Made by a program: the position numbers and the translations under genes. This document shows positions 34,503-44,017 of a DNA stretch of 64,000 nucleotides, piece by piece. The stretch's first letter is position 1. The number at the start of each line of letters is the position of its first letter. Under the pieces are notes generated by a model. The model had not been told where the DNA came from and made no database searches. It worked only from the letters and a program-made list of their open reading frames with translations. The DNA lies in NCBI GenBank assembly GCA_016867265.1, contig VGJW01000020.1, positions 1 through 64,000 of the forward strand, written 5' to 3'. This stretch comes from Candidatus Tanganyikabacteria bacterium (GTDB lineage: Bacteria > Cyanobacteriota > Sericytochromatia > S15B-MN24 > VGJW01).

Positions 34503-35072
34503 ATGTCTGCCGCTGCCGTCCCTCGCTCCCCGTTGCTCGACGCCATTCAGGAAGTCCTGATCTCCGAGGATGGCGTCGCGGATCGGGTGCGCGAGCTTGG
34601 CGAACGGATCACGCTCGACTACCAAGGGCGCGACCTGCTGGTCGTCGGCGTCCTGCGCGGGGTGGCCCTCTTCATGGGCGACCTGATCCGTCAGATTCAC
34701 CTGCCGCTCGAGATCGACTACATGGCCATCTCGAGCTACGGGTCGGCGACCAAGTCGAGCGGGGTCGTCCGGATCCTCAAGGATCTCGACGAGACCATCA
34801 CGGGCCGCAACGTCCTGATTGTCGAGGACATCATCGACACCGGCCTGACGCTCTCTTACCTCACGCGGGCGCTCGAGGAGCGCAAGCCGGCCAGCCTCGC
34901 CATATGCACCCTGCTCGACAAGCCATCGCGTCGCGTGGCGCACGTCGACGTCCAGTACACGGGCTTCACCGTCGAGGACAGGTTCGTGGTCGGCTATGGT
35001 CTGGACCACGCCCAGCGCTTCCGCAACCTGCCATTCATCGGTGTCCTCAAGCCCGAGGTCTACACCCGATGA
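34503..35072 (+). CDS. hpt: Hypoxanthine phosphoribosyltransferase
   Basis: A purine-salvage enzyme making IMP (or GMP) from the base and PRPP. Motifs: VVGVLRGVALFMGDLIRQI, DYMAISSYGSATKSSGVVRILKDL (substrate-closing loop), the PRPP signature VLIVEDIIDTGLTLSYL, and KPEVYT near the end. The ATG at 34503 follows a GAGG ribosome site; an ATG 11 codons upstream has none. It opens the rimP-nusA-infB operon and overlaps rimP (ATGA). It could use bases delivered via the nucleoside importer at 4.4-9 kb. Confidence 0.96.
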   Translation: MSAAAVPRSPLLDAIQEVLISEDGVADRVRELGERITLDYQGRDLLVVGVLRGVALFMGDLIRQIHLPLEIDYMAISSYGSATKSSGVVRILKDLDETITGRNVLIVEDIIDTGLTLSYLTRALEERKPASLAICTLLDKPSRRVAHVDVQYTGFTVEDRFVVGYGLDHAQRFRNLPFIGVLKPEVYTR

Positions 35073-35527
35073 CGCTGGTGGACCGGGCGTCCGCCTTGGC
35101 GGCACCCCTTGCGGCCGATCTGGGCCTTGACCTCGTCGAGGTCACGTGGACCCGGGAGCACGGGCGCAGGATCCTTCGCATCACCATCGATCACCCGGAT
35201 GGCGTCAGCCACACCCACTGCGAGAGCTTGTCCCGCGCGCTCGACCCGGTCCTGGATGGCGACGAGGCCTTCGCGCTCCTCGACGAGGGGTATCACCTCG
35301 AAGTGTCTTCCCCGGGTGCCGAAAGGCCCTTGGTCAATGAGGCGGATTTCGTTCGCTTCAAGGGCCGTCGCGTGGCGGTGAAGCTGAGTCGGTCCGTCGA
35401 GGGTCGGCGCCAGTGGATCGGGCGGCTCGAGGGCGCGACGGCAGAGTACCTGCTGGTCGAGGCCGAAGGCCGGCTGCTCGAGCTGCCCCGGGATGCCGTA
35501 AGCCGGGCAAGGCTCGCACTCAATTGA
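35069..35527 (+). CDS. rimP: Ribosome maturation factor RimP
   Basis: Assists 30S assembly. The 152 residues start MTLVDRASALAAPLAADLGLDLVEVTWTREHGRRILRITID, then VSHTHCESLSRALDPVLDG, YHLEVSSPGAERPLVNEADFVRFKGRRVAVKL, and a C-terminal SH3-like domain. The SSPGAERPL motif is the family signature. The ATG overlaps the hpt stop. Its place directly before nusA is the standard order. Confidence 0.96.
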   Translation: MTLVDRASALAAPLAADLGLDLVEVTWTREHGRRILRITIDHPDGVSHTHCESLSRALDPVLDGDEAFALLDEGYHLEVSSPGAERPLVNEADFVRFKGRRVAVKLSRSVEGRRQWIGRLEGATAEYLLVEAEGRLLELPRDAVSRARLALN

Positions 35528-35533
35528 ATCCCC

Positions 35534-35550
35534 GGGCCCGGCAAGGGCCC
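35534..35550 (+). other. Short hairpin between rimP and nusA
   Basis: GGGCCC, five-base loop, GGGCCC, with no T-run behind it. It lies in the only sizeable gap of this operon part. It could pause RNA polymerase, act in RNA processing or mean nothing. Confidence 0.3.
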
Positions 35551-35567
35551 TATTGGTAGCCACGTTC

Positions 35568-36755
35568 ATGAATGTCGACATCAAGGGTGCCTTCCGCACG
35601 TTGCAGGTGGAAAAGGAGATCCCTGAGGACGTCCTGAAGGACATGCTCGAATCCTCCTTGCTGGCGGCCTACATGCGGATGCCGGACGCCCTCCCGTCCG
35701 TGGTGGCTGTCCTTGATCCGGAGGCCTGCACCGTGGCCCTGCTGCGTCGCCGGACCGTGACGGATGCCGAGGAGGTCGGCACGGATGAAGTGTCCATGGC
35801 CGAGGCGCGTCTCGTGCGGCGGGATGCCGAGGTGGGTGACCTCATCGAAGAGGACGTCACGCCGAACATGGCGACGATGGGGCGCCTCGCCGCAGGAGCA
35901 TTCAGGCAGGTGCTCCAGCAGAAGACCCGCGAGATCGAGCGTCGCAAGCAACTGGATCAGTTGCGTGGCCGCGTGGGTCGGACGGTGCTGGCTGAGGTCG
36001 ATCGCATCGAAGGGCGTAATGCTTGGGTTATCGTCGAGGGCGTCGAGGCCCTCATGCCCGGCCATGAACAGATTCCAGGCGAGCGCCTCAGGCCGGGTGA
36101 CCGGGTGCGCGTCTTCCTCGTCGAGGTTCGGGACGGCGTGCGCGGGGAAGTGATGATTGCCAGCCGGGGACACGCAGGGCTCGTGCGCGAGCTTTTCGCG
36201 CTCGAGGTGCCCGAAGTCGCCGACGGGGTCGTGCGGATCGAGGCGATTGCCCGGGAGGCCGGCCAGCGGACCAAGGTCGCCGTGCGCAGCCGGGACCGCA
36301 GCGTCGATGCCGTCGGAGCCTGCATCGGGGCGCGTGGGACGCGCATCCAGGCCGTGATGCGTGACTTGGGGCAAGAGAAGATCGATGTCGTCCGCTGGTC
36401 CCCGCGACCCGAGGAGTTCGTGGCGCAGGCCCTTGCGCCTGCCAAGGTCCGCCGGGTCGATGCCATCGGGGACACGGATGCACGTGCGGTGGTGCCCGAC
36501 AGCCAGTTGTCCCTTGCCATCGGCAAGGAAGGCCAGAATGTCCGGCTGGCGTCCCGGTTGACGGGGCGCCGGATCGACATCCGATCCGAGAAGCAGGCCG
36601 CAGAGGATGCACGCGGTCTGCCCCGAGTCCGGACGCCGCGTCCCGAGCGGTCTGAAGATGAGGGCTTTGTGGCCACGGACGTGGTGGCCGCGCCTTCGGA
36701 GGGTTTGGCCGAGAGCCCGGTGGCCGACAGCCGCGAAGGCGACCAGCCCTCGTGA
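35568..36755 (+). CDS. nusA: Transcription termination/antitermination factor NusA
   Basis: 395 residues. The N-terminal RNA-polymerase-binding domain (about 1-130) has DVTPNMATMGRLAAGAFRQVLQQKTREIER. It is followed by an S1 domain (GRTVLAEVDRIEGRNAWVIVEGVEALMP) and two KH domains (VRIEAIAREAGQRTKVAVRSRDRSVDAVGACIGARGTRIQ; VVPDSQLSLAIGKEGQNVRLASRLTGRRIDI). A short acidic tail replaces the extra C-terminal repeats of enterobacteria. The ATG at 35568 gives the family start; a TTG five codons upstream is less likely. The next gene's GTG overlaps its stop. Confidence 0.96.
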   Translation: MNVDIKGAFRTLQVEKEIPEDVLKDMLESSLLAAYMRMPDALPSVVAVLDPEACTVALLRRRTVTDAEEVGTDEVSMAEARLVRRDAEVGDLIEEDVTPNMATMGRLAAGAFRQVLQQKTREIERRKQLDQLRGRVGRTVLAEVDRIEGRNAWVIVEGVEALMPGHEQIPGERLRPGDRVRVFLVEVRDGVRGEVMIASRGHAGLVRELFALEVPEVADGVVRIEAIAREAGQRTKVAVRSRDRSVDAVGACIGARGTRIQAVMRDLGQEKIDVVRWSPRPEEFVAQALAPAKVRRVDAIGDTDARAVVPDSQLSLAIGKEGQNVRLASRLTGRRIDIRSEKQAAEDARGLPRVRTPRPERSEDEGFVATDVVAAPSEGLAESPVADSREGDQPS

Positions 36756-37003
36756 GCCCGCGCCATCAGGCACCGCGCCTGAGGCGGTGCATGGCTTGCC
36801 GGGCCTGGAGTCACGGGCCGGACATGATCCGGATTGCCCGGCATGCGGACGGCAGTTGGGACCTTGCTTCCCGAGGGGGGCACGGTCACTACGTCCATCC
36901 CGCGCCCTCGTGTCTGGCCTGGGCACACGCCCCCAAGTCGCTGCCCCGTCTCATGGGTGCTTCGGCGGCCGAGCGGATTCGGGCGGCGCTGCCCTCCGGC
37001 TGA
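36752..37003 (+). CDS. ylxR: YlxR-family RNA-binding protein (DUF448)
   Basis: 83 residues. The family core is recognisable: RRCMACRAWSHGPDMIRIARHADGSWDLASRGGHGHYVHPAPSC. It has the CxxC-type opening, the conserved R-I-A-R, the G-x-G-x-Y-x-x-P and one further Cys. YlxR lies between nusA and infB in most bacteria and has been linked to RNA binding and regulation. The GTG start overlaps the nusA stop (GTGA). It is shorter and more Trp-rich than usual, and the Arg/Gly-rich GRGAYVC motif is changed to GGHGHYVH. Confidence 0.85.
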   Translation: MSPRHQAPRLRRCMACRAWSHGPDMIRIARHADGSWDLASRGGHGHYVHPAPSCLAWAHAPKSLPRLMGASAAERIRAALPSG

Positions 37004-37090
37004 ATCTCCTGGTTCGCTCCGGCCAACGGGGCGTGGCTGGACAATCGCCCCGATTCGTCGCATGATGAGCCCTCGAGGTCTTCTCTTTTA

Positions 37091-39460
37091 ATGCGCGTCA
37101 TCGAGCTCGCTCGCGAGGTCAGCCTTCCCTCCAAGGAGGTGCTGGGCATTTTTCACGAGATGGGCTTTGCGGCCATCTCCACCAACTTCGCTCCGGTGCC
37201 TGCCGATGCGGAGCAACGTTTCCGTGCGCGTCTGGCGCCGCCGCCGCCCGAGGTCCCCGTCGTGGCCGTCGCCGCCGGGCCGCGCAAGATTTCGGCACCC
37301 GCTCCCGTCGTCGTGACGCCGGCTCCCCAGCCCGTTCGCCAGCAGCCCGCCAGGGTCGCGGGACGGCCGGGCAGTCTGGCGACGGCCGGTGCCGGACAGC
37401 CCCAGCGCGCCGCGACGCCGTCCGGTTCTCCCGCGCCGGGTGGTCGTCCTGCAGGCGGTGCCTACGGTCGTCCTCCGGGGCCGGGGGGCGGTCGGACGGG
37501 CTTCGGGCCGCGGCCCGGCGGTTTCGGTGGTCCCGGCGCAGGTGCGCCCGGTGGTCCGCCCAGGCCGGGCCTCGGTCCCAACAAGAAGCCGGCCGGTGCC
37601 GGCAAGAAGTGGCAGGACCGCCGCAAGGACAAGGAAGGCGAAGTCTCCAAGGTCAGTCAGCGGTCCAAGAAGAAGGGGCACCGTTCGTCGGGCCCGTCGA
37701 TCAATCAGGTGGTGCGTTTGTCTGGTTCTCTCACGGTCAAGGAGCTCGCGGAGCGCATCGGCGTCCACGAGGCCGAAGTCATCAAGAGGTTGTTCCTCAA
37801 GGGCATGATGGCCACCATCAACCAGACCATTCCGCTGGAGACCGCCGAGGCCATCGTTGCGGACCTCGGGCTCGAGGTCGAGATGTACGATCCGTCGCTC
37901 GAGGGTCCCGAGGAGGTCGTCGAGGACATCGATACCTCCAAGCTGGTCAGTCGGCCACCTGTCGTCACCATCATGGGCCACGTCGACCACGGCAAGACAT
38001 CGCTCCTCGATGCCATCCGCAATACCCGCGTCGCCGCGGGTGAGGCCGGCGGCATCACCCAGCATATCGGTGCCTACCAGGTCGAGATTCACGACAAGCC
38101 GATCACGTTCCTGGATACCCCCGGCCACGAAGCCTTCACGGCGATGCGTGCCCGCGGCGCCAAGGCTACGGACATCGCCATCCTGGTGGTCGCGGCCGAT
38201 GACGGCGTCAAGCCCCAGACCATCGAGGCCATAAACCACGCCCGCGAGGCCGGCGTGCCGATCATGGTGGCCATCAACAAGATCGACAAACCCGAGGCCC
38301 AGCCCGATCAGGTCAAGCAGCAACTCACAGAGTTTGGCTTGGTTGCCGAGGAGTGGGGCGGCCAGACCGTCATGGTGCCGGTGTCCGCCAAGCAGCGAAT
38401 CGGCATCAGCGAACTGCTCGAGATGATCTTGCTCGTGGCGGAGGTGCAGGAGCTCAAGGCCGATCCGGATCGCCATGCCCGCGGTCTCGTCATCGAAGCC
38501 GAACTTGATCCCAAGATGGGCCCCAAGGCGACGGTCCTGGTCCAGAACGGTACGCTCTCCGTCGGCGACCATTTCGCCGTGGGTGCCATCGCCGGCAAGG
38601 TCCGGGCGATGCTCAACGACCAAGGGCGTCGCGTGAAGAGCGCGCCCCCGGCCTTGCCCGTGGTCATCACGGGCCTGTCGGCCGTGCCTCGTGCCGGCGA
38701 TATCTTCCAGGTCTACGAGGACGAGCGCAAGGCCAAGGCCATCGCTGCCGAACGTGCCGAGGCAGAGCGGGCCAAGGACCTGGCCGAGAAGGCCAAGCAC
38801 CTTACATTGGGCGCCATCTCGGATGCCGCCAAGGGTGGTGGCCTCGGCGACCTCAAGGAGCTGCGGCTCGTGTTGCGGGCCGACGTCAAGGGCTCGCTCG
38901 AGGCCCTCACCCAGTCCCTGCTCAATCTCAACAAGGACGAAGGGCTGGCCCTGCGGATCATCTTGGCGAATACGGGCGACGTCACCGAGTCGGACATCGA
39001 TCTGGCCAGCGCGTCCAACGCCATCGTCATCGCTTTCCACACGGGAGTTTCCGACCGAGCCCGGGCCAAGGCCGATGTCGATGCCGTCGAGGTGCGCCAG
39101 TACGACGTCATCTACAAGTTGCTCGAGGACATGGAGAAAGCCCTCAAGGGCATGCTCGAGCCCGAGTTCGAAGAGGTCTTCACCGGCCGCTCAGAAGTGC
39201 TCAAGATCTTCACCTTCGAGAAGACGGTCATCGCGGGTTGTATGGTTCGCGAGGGCAAGATGCAGCGTAACCTCAAGGCCAAGGTCATGCGAGGCCGCCA
39301 GGCGGTCTACGAGGGCAAGCTCGATCACCTCAAGCGATTCAAGGACGAAGTCAAGGAGGTCCAGCAGGGCTACGACTGCGGTATCTCCTTCGGCGAGTTC
39401 AACGATCTTCAGATTGGCGACTTCATCGAGGTCTACTCGCTCGTCGAGAAGGCGCGGTAG
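37091..39460 (+). CDS. infB: Translation initiation factor IF-2
   Basis: 789 residues. The N-terminal helical subdomain [26 protein letters not shown] is followed by a Pro/Gly/Arg-rich flexible part (about 75-190). Next comes the IF2_N domain ([29 protein letters not shown]), the GTPase domain with G1 [12 protein letters not shown] near residue 295, DTPGHEAF, and [10 protein letters not shown], and then domains II-IV ending in [15 protein letters not shown]. It brings initiator tRNA to the 30S subunit. The 87-base gap before it ends in a T-rich stretch with GAGG 14 bases before the ATG, so a separate regulatory signal may lie there. Confidence 0.98.
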   Translation: MRVIELAREVSLPSKEVLGIFHEMGFAAISTNFAPVPADAEQRFRARLAPPPPEVPVVAVAAGPRKISAPAPVVVTPAPQPVRQQPARVAGRPGSLATAGAGQPQRAATPSGSPAPGGRPAGGAYGRPPGPGGGRTGFGPRPGGFGGPGAGAPGGPPRPGLGPNKKPAGAGKKWQDRRKDKEGEVSKVSQRSKKKGHRSSGPSINQVVRLSGSLTVKELAERIGVHEAEVIKRLFLKGMMATINQTIPLETAEAIVADLGLEVEMYDPSLEGPEEVVEDIDTSKLVSRPPVVTIMGHVDHGKTSLLDAIRNTRVAAGEAGGITQHIGAYQVEIHDKPITFLDTPGHEAFTAMRARGAKATDIAILVVAADDGVKPQTIEAINHAREAGVPIMVAINKIDKPEAQPDQVKQQLTEFGLVAEEWGGQTVMVPVSAKQRIGISELLEMILLVAEVQELKADPDRHARGLVIEAELDPKMGPKATVLVQNGTLSVGDHFAVGAIAGKVRAMLNDQGRRVKSAPPALPVVITGLSAVPRAGDIFQVYEDERKAKAIAAERAEAERAKDLAEKAKHLTLGAISDAAKGGGLGDLKELRLVLRADVKGSLEALTQSLLNLNKDEGLALRIILANTGDVTESDIDLASASNAIVIAFHTGVSDRARAKADVDAVEVRQYDVIYKLLEDMEKALKGMLEPEFEEVFTGRSEVLKIFTFEKTVIAGCMVREGKMQRNLKAKVMRGRQAVYEGKLDHLKRFKDEVKEVQQGYDCGISFGEFNDLQIGDFIEVYSLVEKAR

Positions 39461-39472
39461 GGGATAGCCGTC

Positions 39473-39856
39473 ATGCAGACCCACGGTCGCTCCGACAGGA
39501 TGGCCGAGGCGATCCGTCGTCTCGTTGCCGAGATGCTGCAGTTTCGGATCAAGGACCAGCGTATCGTCGGCATGGTCTCCGTTACGGATGTCGAAGTATC
39601 GGGCGACCTGCGCCACGCCAAGGTCTTCGTGTCGGTCTTCGGTGACGAGGAGCAGGAAAGCCTGACGCTCGAGGGCCTGCGGTCCGCGTCGGGCATGATG
39701 CGTGGTGAGATCGGGCGGGAGCTGCAGTTGCGCCACGCTCCGGACCTATCGTTCCGGATTGATCGAACGGCGCGCCATGCCGCTCAGCTCAACGACCTTT
39801 TCGCACGGATCCGCCATCACGAGGCTGGCGACGCCGCCGACGAGCGCGGCGCCTGA
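39473..39856 (+). CDS. rbfA: Ribosome-binding factor A
   Basis: 127 residues. The KH-like cold-shock 30S maturation factor has RSDRMAEAIRRLVAEMLQFRIKDQRIVGMVSVTDVEVSGDLRHAKVFVSVFGDEEQ, then LRSASGMMRGEIGRELQLRHAPDLSFRIDRTARHAAQLNDLF. All core features of the family are seen. It starts 12 bases after infB. Confidence 0.96.
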   Translation: MQTHGRSDRMAEAIRRLVAEMLQFRIKDQRIVGMVSVTDVEVSGDLRHAKVFVSVFGDEEQESLTLEGLRSASGMMRGEIGRELQLRHAPDLSFRIDRTARHAAQLNDLFARIRHHEAGDAADERGA

Positions 39857-39882
39857 CGCTTCCCTTTAAAGGAGATTCTCTC

Positions 39883-40887
39883 ATGGTTGAGGATCAGGAT
39901 CTGGCCCTGCCCGTCGAGCATCATGCGGTTGCGGATGTCTTCCGTGCCCGGACGCGCTGGGTGGTCGCGTCGCACATGAATCCGGACGCCGATACCCTTG
40001 GCTCGGCCATCGCCCTCAAGGTTCTGCTGCGCAAGCTTGGCCACGAAGTCGTTCACGTCTGTCCCGACCCGGTACCGCAGGCGCTTCGTTTCCTCGGGGG
40101 AACCGACGAGGTTCGTACGTCGCTCGAAGGCCTCCAGGACTGGGCCCTGGCGACCTGCGACGCTGCAGACATCCGCCGGTTCGGCGCCGACTGGGCGGCA
40201 CGGATGGCGGCTTTCCGGCCCTTGGTCGTGGTGGACCACCATATCTCCAACCAGGCCTTCGGGACCGATAACTTGATCATGGCTGATGCCGCGGCCACAG
40301 GTGAGGTTGTCTTTCGGCTGTTCAGGCACTTGGGCGTCCAACTGGATCGCGAGGCTGCCGATGCCCTCTACGCGGCAATCTCGACGGATACAGGATCGTT
40401 CCGCTACGAGGGTACGCGTCCCCATACGCATCTGATGGCGGCGAGGCTCATCGAGGCCGGCGTCTCCGTCAGCCCGCTCAACCAGGCACTCTACGAGGAG
40501 ACTCCGGCCCGGGCGCTGCGCATCCAGGCTGCTGCACTGGGTCGCATGCGTGTTGCCCTGGGAGGGCGCGTGGCGCTTGCCTCGGTTTCCCGGGCGATGC
40601 TCTCCGAGGCTGGTGCCGACGACGAGGACTGCGAGGGCATCGTCGAGCAGTTGCGGTCGATTCAGGGGGTCGATACGTCGGTCTTCATGCGCGAGTTGGC
40701 CGCCGGCGGCTGGAAGGTCTCCTTCAGGTCGAAGGGCTTGGTGGACGTCAACAGCGTGGCGCGGATCTGGGACGGAGGCGGGCACGTCCGAGCTTCGGGC
40801 TGTACGGTCTCCGAAGGACCTGCCGTTCTCGAAGAGCGCTTCCTCGAGCATATTGGCCTGCAACTGGACGGCGTACCCGTCGCGTGA
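39883..40887 (+). CDS. nrnA: DHH-family phosphoesterase, NrnA-like oligoribonuclease/pAp phosphatase
   Basis: 334 residues. The DHH domain has SHMNPDADTLGSAIAL, TCDAADIRRFG and VVDHHISNQAFG. The DHHA1 domain ends DGGGHVRASGCTV. These are the metal ligands and substrate-binding glycines of NrnA, which degrades short RNA fragments and 3'-phosphoadenosine 5'-phosphate. It starts after a strong AAAGGAG site and overlaps truB (GTGA). The rbfA-nrnA-truB order is common. Confidence 0.95.
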   Translation: MVEDQDLALPVEHHAVADVFRARTRWVVASHMNPDADTLGSAIALKVLLRKLGHEVVHVCPDPVPQALRFLGGTDEVRTSLEGLQDWALATCDAADIRRFGADWAARMAAFRPLVVVDHHISNQAFGTDNLIMADAAATGEVVFRLFRHLGVQLDREAADALYAAISTDTGSFRYEGTRPHTHLMAARLIEAGVSVSPLNQALYEETPARALRIQAAALGRMRVALGGRVALASVSRAMLSEAGADDEDCEGIVEQLRSIQGVDTSVFMRELAAGGWKVSFRSKGLVDVNSVARIWDGGGHVRASGCTVSEGPAVLEERFLEHIGLQLDGVPVA

Positions 40888-41744
40888 CGCCCTCCGGTCT
40901 GGCGGTCCTGCTCAAGCCGGCCGGCATGACCTCCTTCGAGGTGGTCTCTTGGGCGAGGAGGCGGTTCGGCGAGCGTCGCGTGGGCCATGCGGGAACGCTG
41001 GACCCCGCCGCTGCCGGGGTCATGGTCGTGGCTGTCGGGTCTGCAACCCGTTGGCTGTCCTTCCTGGACGGAACCAAGGGCTACGTCGGGGAGGTGGCCT
41101 TCGGGCGCGCGACCTCGACGGGGGATGCCACGGGTGCCACTTTGGTGCAGCGCGTGACAACGGTGACGGAGGAGGGTCTGCGGGCCGTGCTGCCTGCTTT
41201 CACGGGAACGATTCGTCAGCGACCGCCGGCGGTCTCTGCCGTGCGGATTGATGGTCGGCGCGCGCACGAGCGCGTCAGGTCCGGTGAGGTCGTGGTGGTT
41301 CCGAAGCGCGAGGTCCGGATCGAGCAACTCGAGTTGCTCGCCTTTGATGAGGTCCGGCAGGTGGCCAGATTGGCCGTGACATGCTCCGCAGGGACCTATA
41401 TCAGGTCGTTGGCCGAGGACTTGGGCACGGCCCTCGAGGTCCCGGCGCATCTCTCGTTCCTCGTGCGTACACGGGCCGGGGCGTGGAACCTCGCGGAGGC
41501 GGAAGCGCTGGACGACGAGGGCGCGCCACCGTTTCTGTGGCCCGTCGACACGGGCATGGGCCATTGGCCGCGTGTCGATCTGGACGAACCCGGCGACATC
41601 CTGGCGTTTCGACAGGGCAAGGCCCTGGCCACGTCCGGCGGGCCGGAGGGCGGGCTGGCCATCTGGCACCAAGGCCGTTTCGCAGGCTTGGCCCGCAGGG
41701 ACGGCGGGTTGCTCAGGCCCGAGCGGGTCGTGCCCCAGGTGTGA
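40884..41744 (+). CDS. truB: tRNA pseudouridine-55 synthase
   Basis: 286 residues. GTG start overlapping the nrnA stop. Motifs: LLKPAGMTSFEVVSWARR, RVGHAGTLDPAAAGVMVVAVG (catalytic Asp in TLDP), KGYVGEVAFGRATSTGDATG, TGTIRQRPPAVSAVRIDGRRAHERVRSGE and CSAGTYIRSLAEDLGTAL. It modifies U55 in the T loop of tRNAs. It is the last gene of the translation operon. Its final 32 bases overlap the end of wecB on the other strand. Confidence 0.96.
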   Translation: MTPSGLAVLLKPAGMTSFEVVSWARRRFGERRVGHAGTLDPAAAGVMVVAVGSATRWLSFLDGTKGYVGEVAFGRATSTGDATGATLVQRVTTVTEEGLRAVLPAFTGTIRQRPPAVSAVRIDGRRAHERVRSGEVVVVPKREVRIEQLELLAFDEVRQVARLAVTCSAGTYIRSLAEDLGTALEVPAHLSFLVRTRAGAWNLAEAEALDDEGAPPFLWPVDTGMGHWPRVDLDEPGDILAFRQGKALATSGGPEGGLAIWHQGRFAGLARRDGGLLRPERVVPQV

Positions 41745-42870
41745 ACGAATCCTCCGGTCGGTCGGGGCGCGCACCCACGAACCAGCGGATGATCTCCACG
41801 ATGCGCTCCACGGCGCGGCCGTCTCCGTAGGGGTTTACGGCCCGCGCCATCGTCGCGTAGGCCTCAGAGTCATCGAGCAGGTGGAGCGTCTCGGTGATGA
41901 TGGTGTCCCGATCCGTCCCCACCATGCGTACGGTGCCTGCCGTGACGGCCTCCGGACGCTCCGTCGTGCTGCGCAGGACGAGCACCGGCTTGCCCAGCGA
42001 CGGAGCTTCCTCCTGAACGCCGCCCGAGTCAGTCAGGATCAGCGTGGCATCCCGCATGGCCTCGATGAACGGCAGGTAGTCGAGGGGCGGCAGGATGCGA
42101 ACCCTCGGGTGGTCACCCAAGTGGCGACGGCCGACTTCCTGTACGAGGGGATTCAGGTGCAGGGGGACCACCGCATGGACGTCCGGCCGTGCCTCGAGGA
42201 TGGCTCGGACTGCAGCGAAGATCCCCTCCATGGGTGCACCCCAGTTCTCGCGCCGATGGGCCGTGACGAGCAGGGTCCGACCGTTGCCGGCCTGCTGTTC
42301 CGGCAGGTTGGAGGCAACCTGGAGCAAAGCATCGATGACGGTATTGCCCGTCAGGTGAATGGCCTCCTCCGCGATGCCGTCCTTTCTGCAGGCGGCCGCA
42401 GCCGTCTCGGTCGGGGCGAGGTGCAGCGTGGCCATCTGGGAGATGAGCCGCCGGTTCATTTCCTCGGGGAAGGGGTTGTAGCGCTCGGTCGTTCGCAGGC
42501 CGGCTTCGACATGGCCCACGGGGATTTGTTTGTAGAAGGCTCCCAGTGCGGCAGCAAAGGCCGTGGTCGTATCGCCTTGCACCAGCACCAGATCGGGACG
42601 ATGGTGCTCGAGGACCGGCTCCAACTGCCCCAGGACCCGGGCCGTCAGACTTTCGAGCGTCTGCCCGGCCTGCATCAGGTCCAGGTCGACCTCCGGAATG
42701 ATCTCGAAGAGATCCAGCACCTGGTCGAGCATCTGCCGATGCTGGGCCGTCACGGCCACGCGGGCATCCAGATCGGGTCGGGCGGCCAGGGCCTTGACGA
42801 GGGGGGCCATCTTGACGGCCTCGGGCCGGGTGCCGAAGACGCTGAGAATGACGGGGCGACGTGGATTCAC
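41713..42870 (-). CDS. wecB: UDP-N-acetylglucosamine 2-epimerase (non-hydrolysing)
   Basis: 385 residues. Converts UDP-GlcNAc to UDP-ManNAc. Motifs: VFGTRPEAVKMAPLVKAL, VTAQHRQMLDQVLDLF, VQGDTTTAFAAALGAFY, HVEAGLRTTERYNPFPEEMNRRL, TVIDALL, TAHRRENWG and LTDSGGVQEEAPSLGKPVLVLR. The GTG start overlaps the stop of the upstream transferase gene (GTGA). Together with that gene it provides the first steps of a surface or wall polysaccharide. Confidence 0.96.
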   Translation of the reverse strand: MNPRRPVILSVFGTRPEAVKMAPLVKALAARPDLDARVAVTAQHRQMLDQVLDLFEIIPEVDLDLMQAGQTLESLTARVLGQLEPVLEHHRPDLVLVQGDTTTAFAAALGAFYKQIPVGHVEAGLRTTERYNPFPEEMNRRLISQMATLHLAPTETAAAACRKDGIAEEAIHLTGNTVIDALLQVASNLPEQQAGNGRTLLVTAHRRENWGAPMEGIFAAVRAILEARPDVHAVVPLHLNPLVQEVGRRHLGDHPRVRILPPLDYLPFIEAMRDATLILTDSGGVQEEAPSLGKPVLVLRSTTERPEAVTAGTVRMVGTDRDTIITETLHLLDDSEAYATMARAVNPYGDGRAVERIVEIIRWFVGARPDRPEDSFTPGARPARA

Positions 42871-44012
42871 GGGGTCGTACCTGGCTGGGGCTGGGTGGCT
42901 GGGGTCGGGGCTTCCAAGGCTGCGGCCCGCGATTGCTTGAGGCGCCAGCCGCCCCAGCCCAGTGCAACGGTGCCGGCCAGCAGCATGGGCCAGGTGCCGG
43001 GGTTGCCGAGCAGGCCGAGGGCGATGCCGGCGAGGGCAAGACTGAGGCCATAGATGAAGATGACCGTCGTGCGGTGGGACAGGCCGGCGCCCAGCAGGCG
43101 ATGGTGGAGGTGGCCCCGATCAGGTGCAAAGACGGGCTGCCGGTTCCACAGACGGCGCAGGATGGCGAAGGTGGTGTCCACGATGGGTACGCCGACAATG
43201 AGCAGCGGCAGCGCCAGCGCGGCGGCTGTCACCAGCTTGAAGACACCCATGACCGAGATGCCCGCCAGCATGAACCCCAGGAACAGGCTGCCGCCGTCGC
43301 CCATGAAGATCTTGGCCGGATTGAAGTTGTAGCGCAGGAAGCCGATGGTCCCGCCCAGAAGGGCCAAGGCCAGCGTCGCGGGGAGGATCTGGCCCGTCTG
43401 GATCGCGATCGTGACGAGGGCCAGCGCTCCAATGAGCGTGATGCCCGCGGCAAGGCCGTCCAGGCCGTCGACCAGGTTGATGGTGTTCGAGATGCCGACC
43501 AGCCAGAACGCGGTGATGCCCAGGCTGATAAGGGGTAGCCCGGCCAACTCCGGGAACGTCAGCAGGCCGCCGTCGATCCAGGACAGGAACTCGATGCGCA
43601 GCCCCAACTTGAAGGCCAGGACTGCCGCCGCCAGTTGGCCGGCGAGCTTGACCCGTGCCGAGAGAGGATGGAGGTCATCCACGATGCCCAGCAGGAAGAC
43701 CAGTCCCGCACCCGCCGCCAGGCCGCGGAAGGGGCCGCCGACGAGCAGGTGCCGCCCGGGGACCAGGTTTTCGACAAGCAGCAGGCTGGCGACCACGCCC
43801 AGGAAGATGGCGATGCCACCAAGGCGGGGGATGGGCACGGTGTGGACTTTTCGGGCATCGACGGGATCGACGCGGCCAAACCGGTAGGCGAATCGGGTTA
43901 CCCACGGAATCGCCAGGTCGGTGGCCAACCACGCCGCCAGCAGCGTGACGGTCAGGAGGAGTGCCCCGTAGGGCCCGAAGGCTCCCGGATCGCCGGGGGG
44001 CAAGGGAGGCAT
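42867..44012 (-). CDS. wecA: Undecaprenyl-phosphate N-acetylglucosamine 1-phosphate transferase (MraY/WecA/TagO family)
   Basis: 381 residues with about ten membrane helices. It transfers GlcNAc-1-phosphate to undecaprenyl phosphate. Motifs: DARKVHTVPIPRLGGIAIFLG, LGIVDDLHPLSARVKLAGQL (Asp-Asp), GISNTINLVDGLDGLAAG, KIFMGDGGSLFLGFMLA and RGHLHHRLLGAG. The His-rich end favours WecA/TagO over MraY. ATG 44012 is chosen; an upstream start would overlap glyA. A Pro/Thr-rich tail follows the last helix. Confidence 0.93.
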   Translation of the reverse strand: MPPLPPGDPGAFGPYGALLLTVTLLAAWLATDLAIPWVTRFAYRFGRVDPVDARKVHTVPIPRLGGIAIFLGVVASLLLVENLVPGRHLLVGGPFRGLAAGAGLVFLLGIVDDLHPLSARVKLAGQLAAAVLAFKLGLRIEFLSWIDGGLLTFPELAGLPLISLGITAFWLVGISNTINLVDGLDGLAAGITLIGALALVTIAIQTGQILPATLALALLGGTIGFLRYNFNPAKIFMGDGGSLFLGFMLAGISVMGVFKLVTAAALALPLLIVGVPIVDTTFAILRRLWNRQPVFAPDRGHLHHRLLGAGLSHRTTVIFIYGLSLALAGIALGLLGNPGTWPMLLAGTVALGWGGWRLKQSRAAALEAPTPATQPQPGTTP

Positions 44013-44017
44013 GAGGC

